In this document: positions 18,749 through 27,105 of the stretch, piece by piece
Layout of the letters: every line of letters starts with the position of its first letter
Numbering within the stretch: the first letter of the stretch is position 1
From: Crossiella sp. S99.2
GTDB lineage: Bacteria; Actinomycetota; Actinomycetes; Mycobacteriales; Pseudonocardiaceae
DNA length: 64,000 bases
Direction: 5' to 3'
Assembly (NCBI RefSeq): GCF_023094165.1
Contig: NZ_JALMDK010000002.1
Coordinates: forward strand, 199,541 to 263,540
Translations under genes and position numbers: made by a program
Notes under the pieces: generated by a model
Seen by the model: only the letters and a program-made list of their open reading frames with translations
Told to the model about the DNA's origin: nothing
Database searches by the model: none

Positions 18749-20770
18749 GTGCACGTCAGCGCGAGCGAGGTGAGCAGGATCCGGCAGGAACCCGCCGAGT
18801 CGTCGGCCTCGACCGTGCACCGGGTGCGCAGCGTGCTGGCCATCGGCCCGTTCCGCAGGCTCTGGGCGGTCAACTCGCTGTGCAGCGTCGGCGACTGGCT
18901 CGCCCTGCTGGCCACCACCGCGCTGGCCACCAACCTCACCACCGGCTACCAGGCGCAGAGCTTCGCCTTCGGCGGCGTGGTCGCGATCAAGTTGCTGCCC
19001 GCGCTGCTGCTGGCCCCGCTGGCCGGGGCACTGGCCGACAAGTTCGACCGGCGCAGACTGATGGTCGTCTGCGATGTGCTGCGCTGCCTGGTGCTGCTGA
19101 GCATCCCCCTGGTCGGCTCGCTGTGGTGGCTGTTCGTGGCCACCTTCCTGCTGGAGCTGTGCACCCTGTTCTGGGTGCCGGCCAAGGACGCCTCCATCCC
19201 CAACCTGCTGCGCAGACCGGCCCAGGTCGAAACGGCCAACCAGCTGTCCATGGTGATGACCTACGGGGTGTCCGTGGTGACCGCCTCCGGGCTGTTCACC
19301 GCGCTCACCGTGCTCGGCCCGACCCTGTTCCTGCCGCTGACCCCGACCCAGATCGTCTACTTCGCGCTGGTGCTCAACGGGCTGATCTACCTGACCAGCT
19401 CGATCACCGTGGCCACCCGCATCCCGGAGATCTCCGGCCGGGCCGGGGCCAAGGCCGAACAGGTGCGCGGCGCCAGCCTGTTCGCGCTGATCCGGGACGG
19501 GCTGCGGTTCGTCGGCACCACCCCGCTGATCCGCGGCCTGGTGATCGGCATCGCCGGCGCGTTCACCGCAGGCGGCGCGGTGATCGCCTGCGCCAAGCTG
19601 TACGCGGTCAGCCTCAAGGGCGGCGACGCCAGCTACGGCCTGCTGTTCGTCTCGATCTTCCTCGGCCTGGGCAGCGGCATGATCATCGCGCCCAAGCTGT
19701 CCCAGCGCATCCCGCACAACCGGCTCTTCGGCGCGGCCATCGTCGGCGCCGGCGCGGTGCTGCTGCTGGTCGCGGTGGCCCCGCACCTGTGGCTGGCGCT
19801 GCTCGCCGTGATCGGCGTCGGCGGCTCAGCGGGCGTGGCCTTCCTGACCGGCATGACCATCATCGGCGCCAGGGTCGAGGACGAGATCCGCGGCCGCACC
19901 GTGGCCTTCATGCAGTCCCTGGTCCGGCTGGTGCTGATGGGCTCGATGGCCCTGGTGCCGGTGCTGGTCGGCCTGCTGCCACCGCGGACCTGGAACATCT
20001 TCGGCGCCGAGCTGACCGTGGACGGCACCCGGCCGATCCTCTTCGGCGCCGGGATCATCGCCGCCGTGCTCGGCGTGATCGCCTACCGGCAGATGGACGA
20101 CCGGCGCAGCGGCCCGATCCTGTCCGACCTGATGTCCGCGCTGCGCCGCCCGCGCCGCAGCAGCGGCCTGCTGATCGCGGTGGAGGGCGACACGGTCGCG
20201 GACACCTCCGCCCAGTCCCAGCGACTGGCCGACTGGCTGCGCGCGGAAGGTCAGGCGGTGGTGCTGGCCGCCGACCCCGCCTGCGAGGAACGCAAACTGC
20301 TCGCCGAGGCCGGCCTGCACAGCCCGCGGGCCCAGGTGCTGATGTCCGCCGCGGTCCGCGCCGACCTGGTCGAACAGATCGTCAAACCCGCCCTCGAAGC
20401 CGGTTCGGTGGTGGTCATGGAACGCTCGGTGCACGGCGGACTCGCCGAACTGGGCGCGGGCGCCGGGATGGACGCGGCCGAACTGGAGGGCCTCGCCGAG
20501 TTCTCCACCGGCAGGCTGGCCGCCGACGTCACCGTGCTGCTGGACAAGGACCCGGCCACCCCCTCGGCCAACCTGGCCGAACAGCCCTGGCGGATGCACC
20601 GGCTGCTCACCGAGATGGCCGCCGCCGAACCCGACCGCTACGTGGTGGTGGAGGCAGGGGGCGGGGTCGAGGAGGTCGCCGAACGGGTGCGCGAGGCGGT
20701 CCGCCCGGTGCTCGCCGCGCGGCAGACCGCCACGCCGGAACCAGGATTGTCAGCCGCCGAGGCAGGATAG
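18749..20770 (+). CDS. MFS transporter fused to a thymidylate-kinase-like domain
   Basis: 673 aa. Residues 30-460 form an MFS-type membrane region of about 12 helices (ADKFDRRRLMVVCD is the MFS loop 2-3 signature). Residues 472-650 resemble dTMP kinase, but the P-loop is degraded: GDTVADTSA stands where GGDGSGKST is expected, and the DRY-type motif reads MERSV. The kinase domain is therefore probably inactive or altered. Such fusions sit beside holB in other actinomycetes. The start at GTG 18749 has only a weak ribosome binding site. Confidence 0.8.
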   Translation: MHVSASEVSRIRQEPAESSASTVHRVRSVLAIGPFRRLWAVNSLCSVGDWLALLATTALATNLTTGYQAQSFAFGGVVAIKLLPALLLAPLAGALADKFDRRRLMVVCDVLRCLVLLSIPLVGSLWWLFVATFLLELCTLFWVPAKDASIPNLLRRPAQVETANQLSMVMTYGVSVVTASGLFTALTVLGPTLFLPLTPTQIVYFALVLNGLIYLTSSITVATRIPEISGRAGAKAEQVRGASLFALIRDGLRFVGTTPLIRGLVIGIAGAFTAGGAVIACAKLYAVSLKGGDASYGLLFVSIFLGLGSGMIIAPKLSQRIPHNRLFGAAIVGAGAVLLLVAVAPHLWLALLAVIGVGGSAGVAFLTGMTIIGARVEDEIRGRTVAFMQSLVRLVLMGSMALVPVLVGLLPPRTWNIFGAELTVDGTRPILFGAGIIAAVLGVIAYRQMDDRRSGPILSDLMSALRRPRRSSGLLIAVEGDTVADTSAQSQRLADWLRAEGQAVVLAADPACEERKLLAEAGLHSPRAQVLMSAAVRADLVEQIVKPALEAGSVVVMERSVHGGLAELGAGAGMDAAELEGLAEFSTGRLAADVTVLLDKDPATPSANLAEQPWRMHRLLTEMAAAEPDRYVVVEAGGGVEEVAERVREAVRPVLAARQTATPEPGLSAAEAG

Positions 20771-20775
20771 AACCC

Positions 20776-22017
20776 GTGACGCTCACCGAAGAGGCCATCC
20801 AGCAGGCGCCCACCAGCGGCGTGTGGGGCGGCGTGGTCGGTCAGCCAGGGGCGGTGCGCACCCTGTCCACCGCCGCGCGGGCAGCAGCCGACCTGGTCGA
20901 AGGCCGTCCGATCACCCCCGGCGCGATGACCCACGCCTGGTTGTTCACCGGCCCGCCCGGCTCTGGCCGCTCGGTGGCCGCGCGGGCCTTCGCCGCCGCG
21001 CTGCAGTGCGTCCAGCCCGATGCCGACGGGGTGCGCGGCTGCGGGGAATGCCGCCCCTGCCACACCGCGCTGGGCGGCACCAACGCCGACGTGCGCCTGG
21101 TCGTGCCGGAGGGCCTGTCCATCGCGGTCGCCGAGATGCGTGCGCTGGTGCAGATCGCCGCCCGCCGCCCCACCGGCGGCCGCTGGCAGGTGGTGATCAT
21201 CGAGGACGCCGACCGGCTCACCGAGGGCGCGGCCAACGCGCTGCTCAAGGCGGTCGAGGAACCCCCGGCGCGGACCGTGTTCCTGCTCTGCGCGCCCTCG
21301 GATCACCCCGAGGACGTCTCGGTCACCATCCGCTCCCGCTGCCGGGTGCTCGCCCTGGGCACGCCGACCGTGGCCGCCATCGAGGACGTGCTGCGCCGCC
21401 GCGACGGCATCCCCGCCGACCTGGCCGCCTGGGCCGCCTCGGTCTGCGGCGGGCACGTCGGCCGGGCCCGCCGGCTGGCCACCGACCCGGAAGCCCGCGC
21501 CCGCCGCGAGGCCGTGCTGCGCATCCCCACCGGCCTTCGCCGCCCCAACGACGTGTTCACCAGCGCGGACGAGCTGGTCAAGACGGCCGAGGCGGAGGCG
21601 GCCGCGGTCAGCGAGGCCAAGGACGGGGTCGAACGCGACGCGCTGGAGACCGCGCTCGGCGGTGGCGGCACCGGCAAGGGCGTGGCCGCCGCGGCCCGCG
21701 GCGCCAAATCCGCGATCAAGGACCTGGAGAAGCGGCAGAAGTCCCGCGCCACCCGCACCCAGCGGGACGCCCTGGACCTGGCCCTGGTCGACCTGGCCGG
21801 GTTCTACCGGGACGTGCTCACCGCCCGGCTGGGCGCGGACGTGCCGCTCAACCACCCCGACTGCGTCGCCGACATCCGCACCGCGGCCGCCGCCTGGACC
21901 CCGGAAGCGACTCTGAAGCGGCTGGAAGCGGTGCTGGCCTGCCGGGACGCCCTGGGCATGAACGTCAAGCCCAGGATCGCCATCGAGGCCATGGTCACCA
22001 CCCTGCATCACGGCTGA
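20776..22017 (+). CDS. holB: DNA polymerase III subunit delta-prime
   Basis: 413 aa from GTG 20776, five bases after the preceding stop. An AAA+ clamp-loader subunit: GPPGSGRSV replaces the Walker A lysine with Arg, as expected for an ATPase-dead delta-prime; a zinc module CGECRPC follows; the Walker-B-like site is VVIIEDADRL and SRC is in IRSRCR. It acts in the clamp-loader complex that places the sliding clamp on DNA. The 3' end overlaps the convergent hydrolase gene by 10 bp. Confidence 0.9.
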   Translation: MTLTEEAIQQAPTSGVWGGVVGQPGAVRTLSTAARAAADLVEGRPITPGAMTHAWLFTGPPGSGRSVAARAFAAALQCVQPDADGVRGCGECRPCHTALGGTNADVRLVVPEGLSIAVAEMRALVQIAARRPTGGRWQVVIIEDADRLTEGAANALLKAVEEPPARTVFLLCAPSDHPEDVSVTIRSRCRVLALGTPTVAAIEDVLRRRDGIPADLAAWAASVCGGHVGRARRLATDPEARARREAVLRIPTGLRRPNDVFTSADELVKTAEAEAAAVSEAKDGVERDALETALGGGGTGKGVAAAARGAKSAIKDLEKRQKSRATRTQRDALDLALVDLAGFYRDVLTARLGADVPLNHPDCVADIRTAAAAWTPEATLKRLEAVLACRDALGMNVKPRIAIEAMVTTLHHG

Positions 22018-22817
22018 AGCACGCGCTGGTTCGCCTCCGCCCAGGCCAGCAGGGTGTCCGCGACCTGCTCCCAGCCCGGCTCGGCCGCGGTCAAGTGCCC
22101 GCGCTCCGGGTAGGCGAGGAACTCGGTGGTGTTCGGGTTGCGCTGCTGCAGCCGGTAGTTGGCCTTGGCGAAGCCCGCGGTGACCACGTGGTCCTTGCCG
22201 CCGGCCACGATCAACAGCGGGGCCCGGTCCGGATTACGGAAGTCGACCTTGGTCACCGCGCGCGGGTTCAGGTTGGCCAGCGCGGCCTGGAAGAACGGCC
22301 GGCCGGGGCCGGGGATCGCCTCCCGCAGCCAGGCGGCCCTGGACTGCTCGGCGGTGAGCACGTTGCCGAAGGAGTAGCGGAACTGCTTCTCGTTCAGCGG
22401 GACCGAGCGGCGCAGGTTGGCCGGGTTCTTCAGCACCGGCCAGGCGGTGCGCAGGGTGGCCGGTGGCAGGCGCAGCACGCCCTTGGGCGCCCCGGCGTGG
22501 ATGGCGACCCCGGCCGCGCCGAGTCCGCGGTCCAGCAGCAACTGCACCACCAGGCCGCCGAAAGAGTGGCCCATCAGGATCGGCGGCGTGTCCAGCTCCT
22601 CGATGATCTTGGCGTAGTGGTCGACGATCTCGGTGATGCCCAGGCCGTTGAGCGCGCTGGGGTCGGCGTTGGTCGCCTCGGGAGTGCTGACGCCGGGCCA
22701 GCCGGGGGTCAGCACCCGGTAGCCCTGCTCGGTGAACCGCTGCACCCAGCCGTCCCAGCTCTTCGGGGTCATCCACAGCCCGTGGATCAGGACAACGGTG
22801 TCGGCCTTGACGCTCAT
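22008..22817 (-). CDS. Alpha/beta hydrolase
   Basis: 269 aa. The fold is evident: oxyanion segment VVLIHGLWM, nucleophile elbow MGHSFGG (Ser), acid GGKDHVV (Asp) and late histidine YPERGHLT. No signal peptide, so cytoplasmic; the substrate cannot be predicted. ATG 22817 has GGGAGAG upstream. Two near-identical palindromic operators lie in the upstream 110 bp, so expression is probably controlled by a TetR-type repressor not encoded here. Confidence 0.82.
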   Translation of the reverse strand: MSVKADTVVLIHGLWMTPKSWDGWVQRFTEQGYRVLTPGWPGVSTPEATNADPSALNGLGITEIVDHYAKIIEELDTPPILMGHSFGGLVVQLLLDRGLGAAGVAIHAGAPKGVLRLPPATLRTAWPVLKNPANLRRSVPLNEKQFRYSFGNVLTAEQSRAAWLREAIPGPGRPFFQAALANLNPRAVTKVDFRNPDRAPLLIVAGGKDHVVTAGFAKANYRLQQRNPNTTEFLAYPERGHLTAAEPGWEQVADTLLAWAEANQRVLQP

Positions 22818-22841
22818 CTCGACTCTCCCTCAGCTTCGGAA

Positions 22842-22855
22842 AGAACGTTCGTTCT
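22842..22855. promoter_or_regulatory. Palindromic operator 1 of the hydrolase gene
   Basis: AGAACGTTCGTTCT has perfect AGAACG/CGTTCT half-sites around 2 bp, 25 bp upstream of the hydrolase start. It matches operator 2 except at the two central bases, which is typical of a dimeric TetR-family repressor site. Confidence 0.7.
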
Positions 22856-22907
22856 CTCTACTGGGGAGAAAGTTACCGGACGTGCCGGGATCGACACAAG
22901 GGCGGGA

Positions 22908-22921
22908 AGAACGACCGTTCT
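22908..22921. promoter_or_regulatory. Palindromic operator 2 of the hydrolase gene
   Basis: AGAACGACCGTTCT, the same half-sites as operator 1 with centres 66 bp apart. The spacing would allow two dimers or looping. It lies just after the IclR gene end. Confidence 0.7.
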
Positions 22922-22931
22922 GTGGCCTGCG

Positions 22932-23690
22932 CTACAGTGCCGTGGACCAGCCGAACGCGGTGGAGACCTCCCGCGCCGCCCGGACCACCCGCGGGCCGTG
23001 CCCGGTCAGCTCGGCCAGCCGGTGTTCCAGCACCAGCGCGGACACGCTCACCCCGCCGATCACCGCCCCGGTGTGATCACGCACCGCGGCGGCCACGCAG
23101 CGCACCCCCGGCTCGTTCTCCTCGTCATCCACCGCGAACCCGGCCGAACGCGCCCCGGTCAGCCGCTCCCGCAGGACGGCCGGGGTGCTCGCGGTGCGCG
23201 GTGTGCGGGCCTCCAGCCGCAGCTTGCCGAGCAGCGCGGACAGTTCGATCTCGGGCAGCGCGGCCAGCACCGCCTTGCCGATCGCGCTGGAGTGCAGCGG
23301 CAGGCCCATGCCGATCCGGGAGGCCATCCGGTACGGCTTGTCCGCCTCGACCTTGTCCACGTAGACCAGTTCCGCGCCGAAGAGCATGGCGAAGTGCACC
23401 GCACAGCCGGTGCCCGCCTGCAGGCCGGTCAGCGCGGGCCGGGCCCGGCGGGCCGGGTCCAGGCGTTGCAGCACCCGCCCGGCCAGCGCCAGCACCTTGG
23501 GCCCGGCCAGGTAGTTGCCGTGCGCGTCCGGCAGTGCGAAACCCTGTTCGGCCAAGGTCTGCAGCACCCGGTGCACGGTGGACTTGGGCAGGCCGGTGGC
23601 GCGGGCCAGATCGGTGACCCGGCTGTGCTCGGCGAGTGCGTCCAGCACTGCCAGGGCTTTCTCCACCGCCCCGCCGGGGCCTTCGGTCAC
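22932..23690 (-). CDS. IclR-family regulator of uronate catabolism (KdgR-like)
   Basis: 252 aa from GTG 23690, which forms a GTGA overlap with the kduD stop; a longer open frame lies antisense to kduD. An N-terminal winged helix-turn-helix (VTDLARATGLPKSTVHRVL) is followed by the IclR effector domain (GMGLPLHSSAIGKAVLAAL). Being cotranscribed with kduD and kduI, it probably senses a keto-deoxy-gluconate intermediate and acts on the divergent promoter at 25297-25435. The effector is inference. Confidence 0.85.
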   Translation of the reverse strand: MTEGPGGAVEKALAVLDALAEHSRVTDLARATGLPKSTVHRVLQTLAEQGFALPDAHGNYLAGPKVLALAGRVLQRLDPARRARPALTGLQAGTGCAVHFAMLFGAELVYVDKVEADKPYRMASRIGMGLPLHSSAIGKAVLAALPEIELSALLGKLRLEARTPRTASTPAVLRERLTGARSAGFAVDDEENEPGVRCVAAAVRDHTGAVIGGVSVSALVLEHRLAELTGHGPRVVRAAREVSTAFGWSTAL

Positions 23691-24454
23691 CTGCCCATCC
23701 AACCGCCGTCGACCACCAGCACGTGCCCGTTGACGTAGTCGGAGGCAGGCGAGGCGAGGAACACCGCCGCGCCGGCCAGGTCCGCCGGGTCGCCCCAGCG
23801 GCCGGCCGGGATGCGGGCCCGGATGGCCGGTTCGCGCACCGGGTCCGCGCGCAGCGCCGCGGTGTTGCTGGTGCTGATGTAGCCCGGCGCGATCGCGTTG
23901 ACCTGCACGCCGCGCCCGGCCCACTCGTTGGCCAGCGCCGAGGTCAGCCCGGCCACCGCGTGCTTGCTCGCGGTGTAGGCGGGCACCAGGATGCCGCCCT
24001 GGAAGCTGAGCAGCGAGGCGATGTTGATGATCTTGCCGGAGCCGCGCGCGGTCATCTGCCGCCCGGCGAGCTGGCAGAGCGCGAACACCGAGTCCAGGTT
24101 GACGCTGAGCACCCGCCGCCAGTCGTCCAGCGGCACCTCGGTTGCGGCCTGCCGGTGGATGGTGCCCGCGTTGTTGACCAGGATGTCGATCTCCTGATCA
24201 TCAAGCAGGGCAACGACTTCGCGCTGCACACGGTCCACATCGGACAGATCGACGATCAGGCTGCGCGCGGTGACGCCATGCCCGCGGATCTCCGCCTCGA
24301 CCTCGGCCAGGTCGCCGCCGCGGCCCAGCAGCACCAGGTCCGCGCCCGCGCCGGCCAGGCCGGTGGCGATGGCCCGGCCGATCCCGGTGCGCGCGCCGGT
24401 CACCAGCGCGGTGCGCCCGCGCAGCGAGAACATCCGCTGAACTGCCCCGTTCAC
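23687..24454 (-). CDS. kduD: 2-dehydro-3-deoxy-D-gluconate 5-dehydrogenase
   Basis: 255 aa, classical short-chain dehydrogenase. The NAD-binding motif TGARTGIG, the NNAG motif and catalytic Ser/YTASK are present. In pectin- and glycosaminoglycan-derived uronate breakdown it reduces 2,5-diketo-3-deoxygluconate to KDG. The ending VNGHVLVVDGGWMGR is typical of KduD. GTG 24454 has AAGGAG upstream. It lies between kduI (11-bp gap) and the IclR gene (4-bp overlap). Confidence 0.88.
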   Translation of the reverse strand: MNGAVQRMFSLRGRTALVTGARTGIGRAIATGLAGAGADLVLLGRGGDLAEVEAEIRGHGVTARSLIVDLSDVDRVQREVVALLDDQEIDILVNNAGTIHRQAATEVPLDDWRRVLSVNLDSVFALCQLAGRQMTARGSGKIINIASLLSFQGGILVPAYTASKHAVAGLTSALANEWAGRGVQVNAIAPGYISTSNTAALRADPVREPAIRARIPAGRWGDPADLAGAAVFLASPASDYVNGHVLVVDGGWMGR

Positions 24455-24465
24455 CCTGTTCTCCT

Positions 24466-25296
24466 TCAGCGCAGTTCGGTGAGCGCGACCGGGTCCATGT
24501 CGTCATAGGCCTGGTTCTCCCCGCCCATGGCCCAGACGAAGGAGTAGGCGTGCGTGCCCGCGCCGGAGTGCACGGACCAGCTCGGCGAGATCACCGCCTG
24601 CTCGTTGGACACCACCAGGTTCCTGGTCGCCGTCGGCTCACCGAGCAGGTGGATCACTCGCTGGTCGGCGGGCAGGTCGAAGTAGAGATAGCACTCGGTG
24701 CGCCGGTCGTGCGTGTGCGGCGGCATCGTGTTCCACACGCTGCCCTGCGCCAGGGTGGTGATACCGAGTACCAACTGGCATGACTTGATTCCATTCACAT
24801 GGATGAACTTTCTGATCGATCGGACGTTTGCGGTCCGCTGCTCGCCCAATTCCAGAATGTCCACATCCGTGAACCTCGCCAATTCCGTCGGATGGCTGGT
24901 ATGGGCGGGCGTGGAGAAGAGGTAGAAATGCGGGGAGTCCGTCTCGTCCGATTCGAACACGACGTCGACCGCGCCGCGGCCGACGTAGAGGCAGTCCCGA
25001 TGGGTCAACCGATACGCCGTGCCGTCGACGGTCACCGTGCCGCCGCCGTGCACCGCTACCACCGCCAACTCGCGTCGTGCCAGGAAGTTCTCGGCGCGCA
25101 GCGGGTCGGCCGACGGCAGCCGGAGCGGCCGGCCGGGCAGTGGGACGGCGCCGCCGAGCACGGTCCGGTCCTCATGCGAGTACACCGTGTGCACCTGTCC
25201 CGGTTCGAAAAGATCCGCTACCAGGTAGTGCGCGCGGAGCTGCTCGGTGTCGAAACCGGCGATCTGCGCGGGATTTGTCGCATGCCTAACCTGCAT
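24466..25296 (-). CDS. kduI: 5-dehydro-4-deoxy-D-glucuronate isomerase
   Basis: 276 aa. A cupin-type zinc isomerase that turns 4-deoxy-5-ketouronate into 2,5-diketo-3-deoxygluconate, the step before KduD. Zinc ligands are visible in MPPHTHDRRTE and later in SVHSGAGTH. First gene of the leftward kduI-kduD-iclR operon; ATG 25296 has GGAGG at good spacing. Length matches the family. Confidence 0.92.
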   Translation of the reverse strand: MQVRHATNPAQIAGFDTEQLRAHYLVADLFEPGQVHTVYSHEDRTVLGGAVPLPGRPLRLPSADPLRAENFLARRELAVVAVHGGGTVTVDGTAYRLTHRDCLYVGRGAVDVVFESDETDSPHFYLFSTPAHTSHPTELARFTDVDILELGEQRTANVRSIRKFIHVNGIKSCQLVLGITTLAQGSVWNTMPPHTHDRRTECYLYFDLPADQRVIHLLGEPTATRNLVVSNEQAVISPSWSVHSGAGTHAYSFVWAMGGENQAYDDMDPVALTELR

Positions 25297-25385
25297 GAAT
25301 TGCCTCCGGCGGGAGCGTATGCGCTGGATGGCCCTTTACGTTTCGGACCGGGCGGTGTCACGATGTGCCCGCGCCCTATGGAACA

Positions 25386-25401
25386 CCGTTCTGCGGAACG
25401 G
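25386..25401. promoter_or_regulatory. Inverted-repeat operator between kduI and the permease gene
   Basis: CCGTTC-TGCG-GAACGG, perfect 6-bp half-sites, with a further GAAC on each side. It lies 34 bp before the permease start and 84 bp before the kduI start, where the operon's IclR protein could control both directions. Confidence 0.6.
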
Positions 25402-25435
25402 AACAAGTCGGCGAACAGGCGAGGAGGTCGGCCCC

Positions 25436-27040
25436 GTGTATCAGCAGGACCCGAACCCCACGGGGTCGTTGTTCGTCTCCGCGCTGCTCGCCCTGCTGCC
25501 GCTGGTCGTGCTGCTGGTGCTGCTCGGCGTGTTCCGCTGGAAGGCGCACTGGGCCGGGCTGAGCACGCTGGCGCTGTCCCTGGCGATCGCGGTCCTGGGC
25601 TACTCGATGCCGGTCGGGCTGGCGCTCAACTCGGCCGCCTACGGCGCAGGGCAGAGCGTGCTGGTGGTCCTGTGGATCACCTTCAACGCGATCTGGATCT
25701 ACAACCTGACCGTGCACAGCGGGCATTTCGCGGTGCTGCGGCGGGCTTTCAGCTCGATCAGTGACGACCCACGCACCCAGGCGATCGTGATCGCCTTCTG
25801 TTTCGGCGCCCTGCTGGAAGCGCTTGCCGGCGGCGGCGGACCGGTCGCGATCTGCTCGGTGATGCTGATCGCGCTGGGTGTGAACCCGCTCAAGGCGGCC
25901 ACCTTGTCCCTGGTCGCGGACACCGCGCCGGTGGCCTTCGGCGGCATGGGCAACCCGATCACCGTGCTCAGTTCGGTCACCGGCCTCTCCGCCGACGCCT
26001 ACGGCGCGATGGCGGGCAGGCAGGTCTCCATCCTGGCCGTGCTGGTGCCGTTCCTGCTGGTCTTCATCGTCGACGGCAAACGCGGGCTGCGCGAGGCGTG
26101 GCCGGTGGCGCTGGCCGCCGGCCTGTCCTTCGGCAGCACCCAGTTCGTGGTCTCCAACTACATCTCCTACCGGCTCTGCGACATCATCGCCGCGATCGTC
26201 TCGGTGGGCGCGGTGCTGGTGGTGACCAGGCTGCGCCGGTCCGCGCCGGTCCCGGTCACCGTGGGCGGCGGCGGTAGCGCGGACGAACCGGAGCAGCCGG
26301 ACTCGCGGCGGGACGTGGCCACCGCCTTCGCCCCGTACGCGATCATCGTGGCCATCTTCTCGCTGGCCCAGTTCGACGCGGTGAAGGCGTTGCTGGCCAA
26401 GGCCACCTGGGTGTTCCAGTGGCCGGGCCTGCAGGTGGCCAACGCCAGTGGGAAAGCGGTCTCCACCACGTACACCTTCAACATCGGCGGCGCCACCGGC
26501 ACCCTGCTGCTGATCTCCGGACTGTTGTCGCTGCTGGTGCTGCGGGTCTCCCCGGTGAAGGCGCTGCACATCTACGGCCGCACCATCCGCCAGTTCGGCT
26601 GGGCGATCCTGGCCATCCTCAGCGTGTTCGCCCTCTCCTACGTGATGAACCTGTCCGGCCAGATCATCACCCTCGGCGTGTGGCTGGCCGGCACCGGCGC
26701 GTTCTTCGCCTTCCTGTCCCCGATCGTCGGCTGGTTCGGCGTCACCATCACCGGCACCGACGCCGGAGCCAACGCCCTCTTCGGCGGGTTGCAGACCACC
26801 GCGGCCAACCAGGTCGGCGCCTCGCCGATCCTGTTCGGCGCGAGCAACTCCTCCGGCGGCGTGATGGCCAAGATGATCTCGCCGCAGAACCTGGCCATCG
26901 GCACCGCCGCGGTCGGCCTGGTCGGCAAGGAGGGCGACCTGTTCCGCCGGGTGTTCGGCTGGAGCCTGTTGCTGCTGCTGGCCATGTGCGTGCTCAGCTA
27001 CCTGCAGTCGACCCCTGTGCTGGGCTGGATGGTCCCGTAA
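25436..27040 (+). CDS. L-lactate permease family transporter
   Basis: 534 aa from GTG 25436 (GAGGAGG 8 bp upstream). About 12-14 membrane helices. The family pattern is clear: EALAGGGGPVAICSVML, NIGGATGTLLLISG, GVTITGTDAGANALFGGLQ. LctP-family members take up lactate or glycolate by cation symport. Next to kduI/kduD and a GH88 hydrolase, it more likely carries a sugar acid from uronate breakdown here; this is inference. Confidence 0.82.
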   Translation: MYQQDPNPTGSLFVSALLALLPLVVLLVLLGVFRWKAHWAGLSTLALSLAIAVLGYSMPVGLALNSAAYGAGQSVLVVLWITFNAIWIYNLTVHSGHFAVLRRAFSSISDDPRTQAIVIAFCFGALLEALAGGGGPVAICSVMLIALGVNPLKAATLSLVADTAPVAFGGMGNPITVLSSVTGLSADAYGAMAGRQVSILAVLVPFLLVFIVDGKRGLREAWPVALAAGLSFGSTQFVVSNYISYRLCDIIAAIVSVGAVLVVTRLRRSAPVPVTVGGGGSADEPEQPDSRRDVATAFAPYAIIVAIFSLAQFDAVKALLAKATWVFQWPGLQVANASGKAVSTTYTFNIGGATGTLLLISGLLSLLVLRVSPVKALHIYGRTIRQFGWAILAILSVFALSYVMNLSGQIITLGVWLAGTGAFFAFLSPIVGWFGVTITGTDAGANALFGGLQTTAANQVGASPILFGASNSSGGVMAKMISPQNLAIGTAAVGLVGKEGDLFRRVFGWSLLLLLAMCVLSYLQSTPVLGWMVP

Positions 27041-27105
27041 CCCCAGTCCCCGGAAACCCTGGGCGCCACCCTTTCCCTGTGCGGCAATTCCCCGAGAGGA
27101 CAACG

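Noticed and set aside
18880..20775. Long plus-strand frame upstream of and continuous with holB
   Set aside because: The upstream 630 codons are an Arg-rich shifted reading of the MFS/TMK gene; holB proper starts at GTG 20776.
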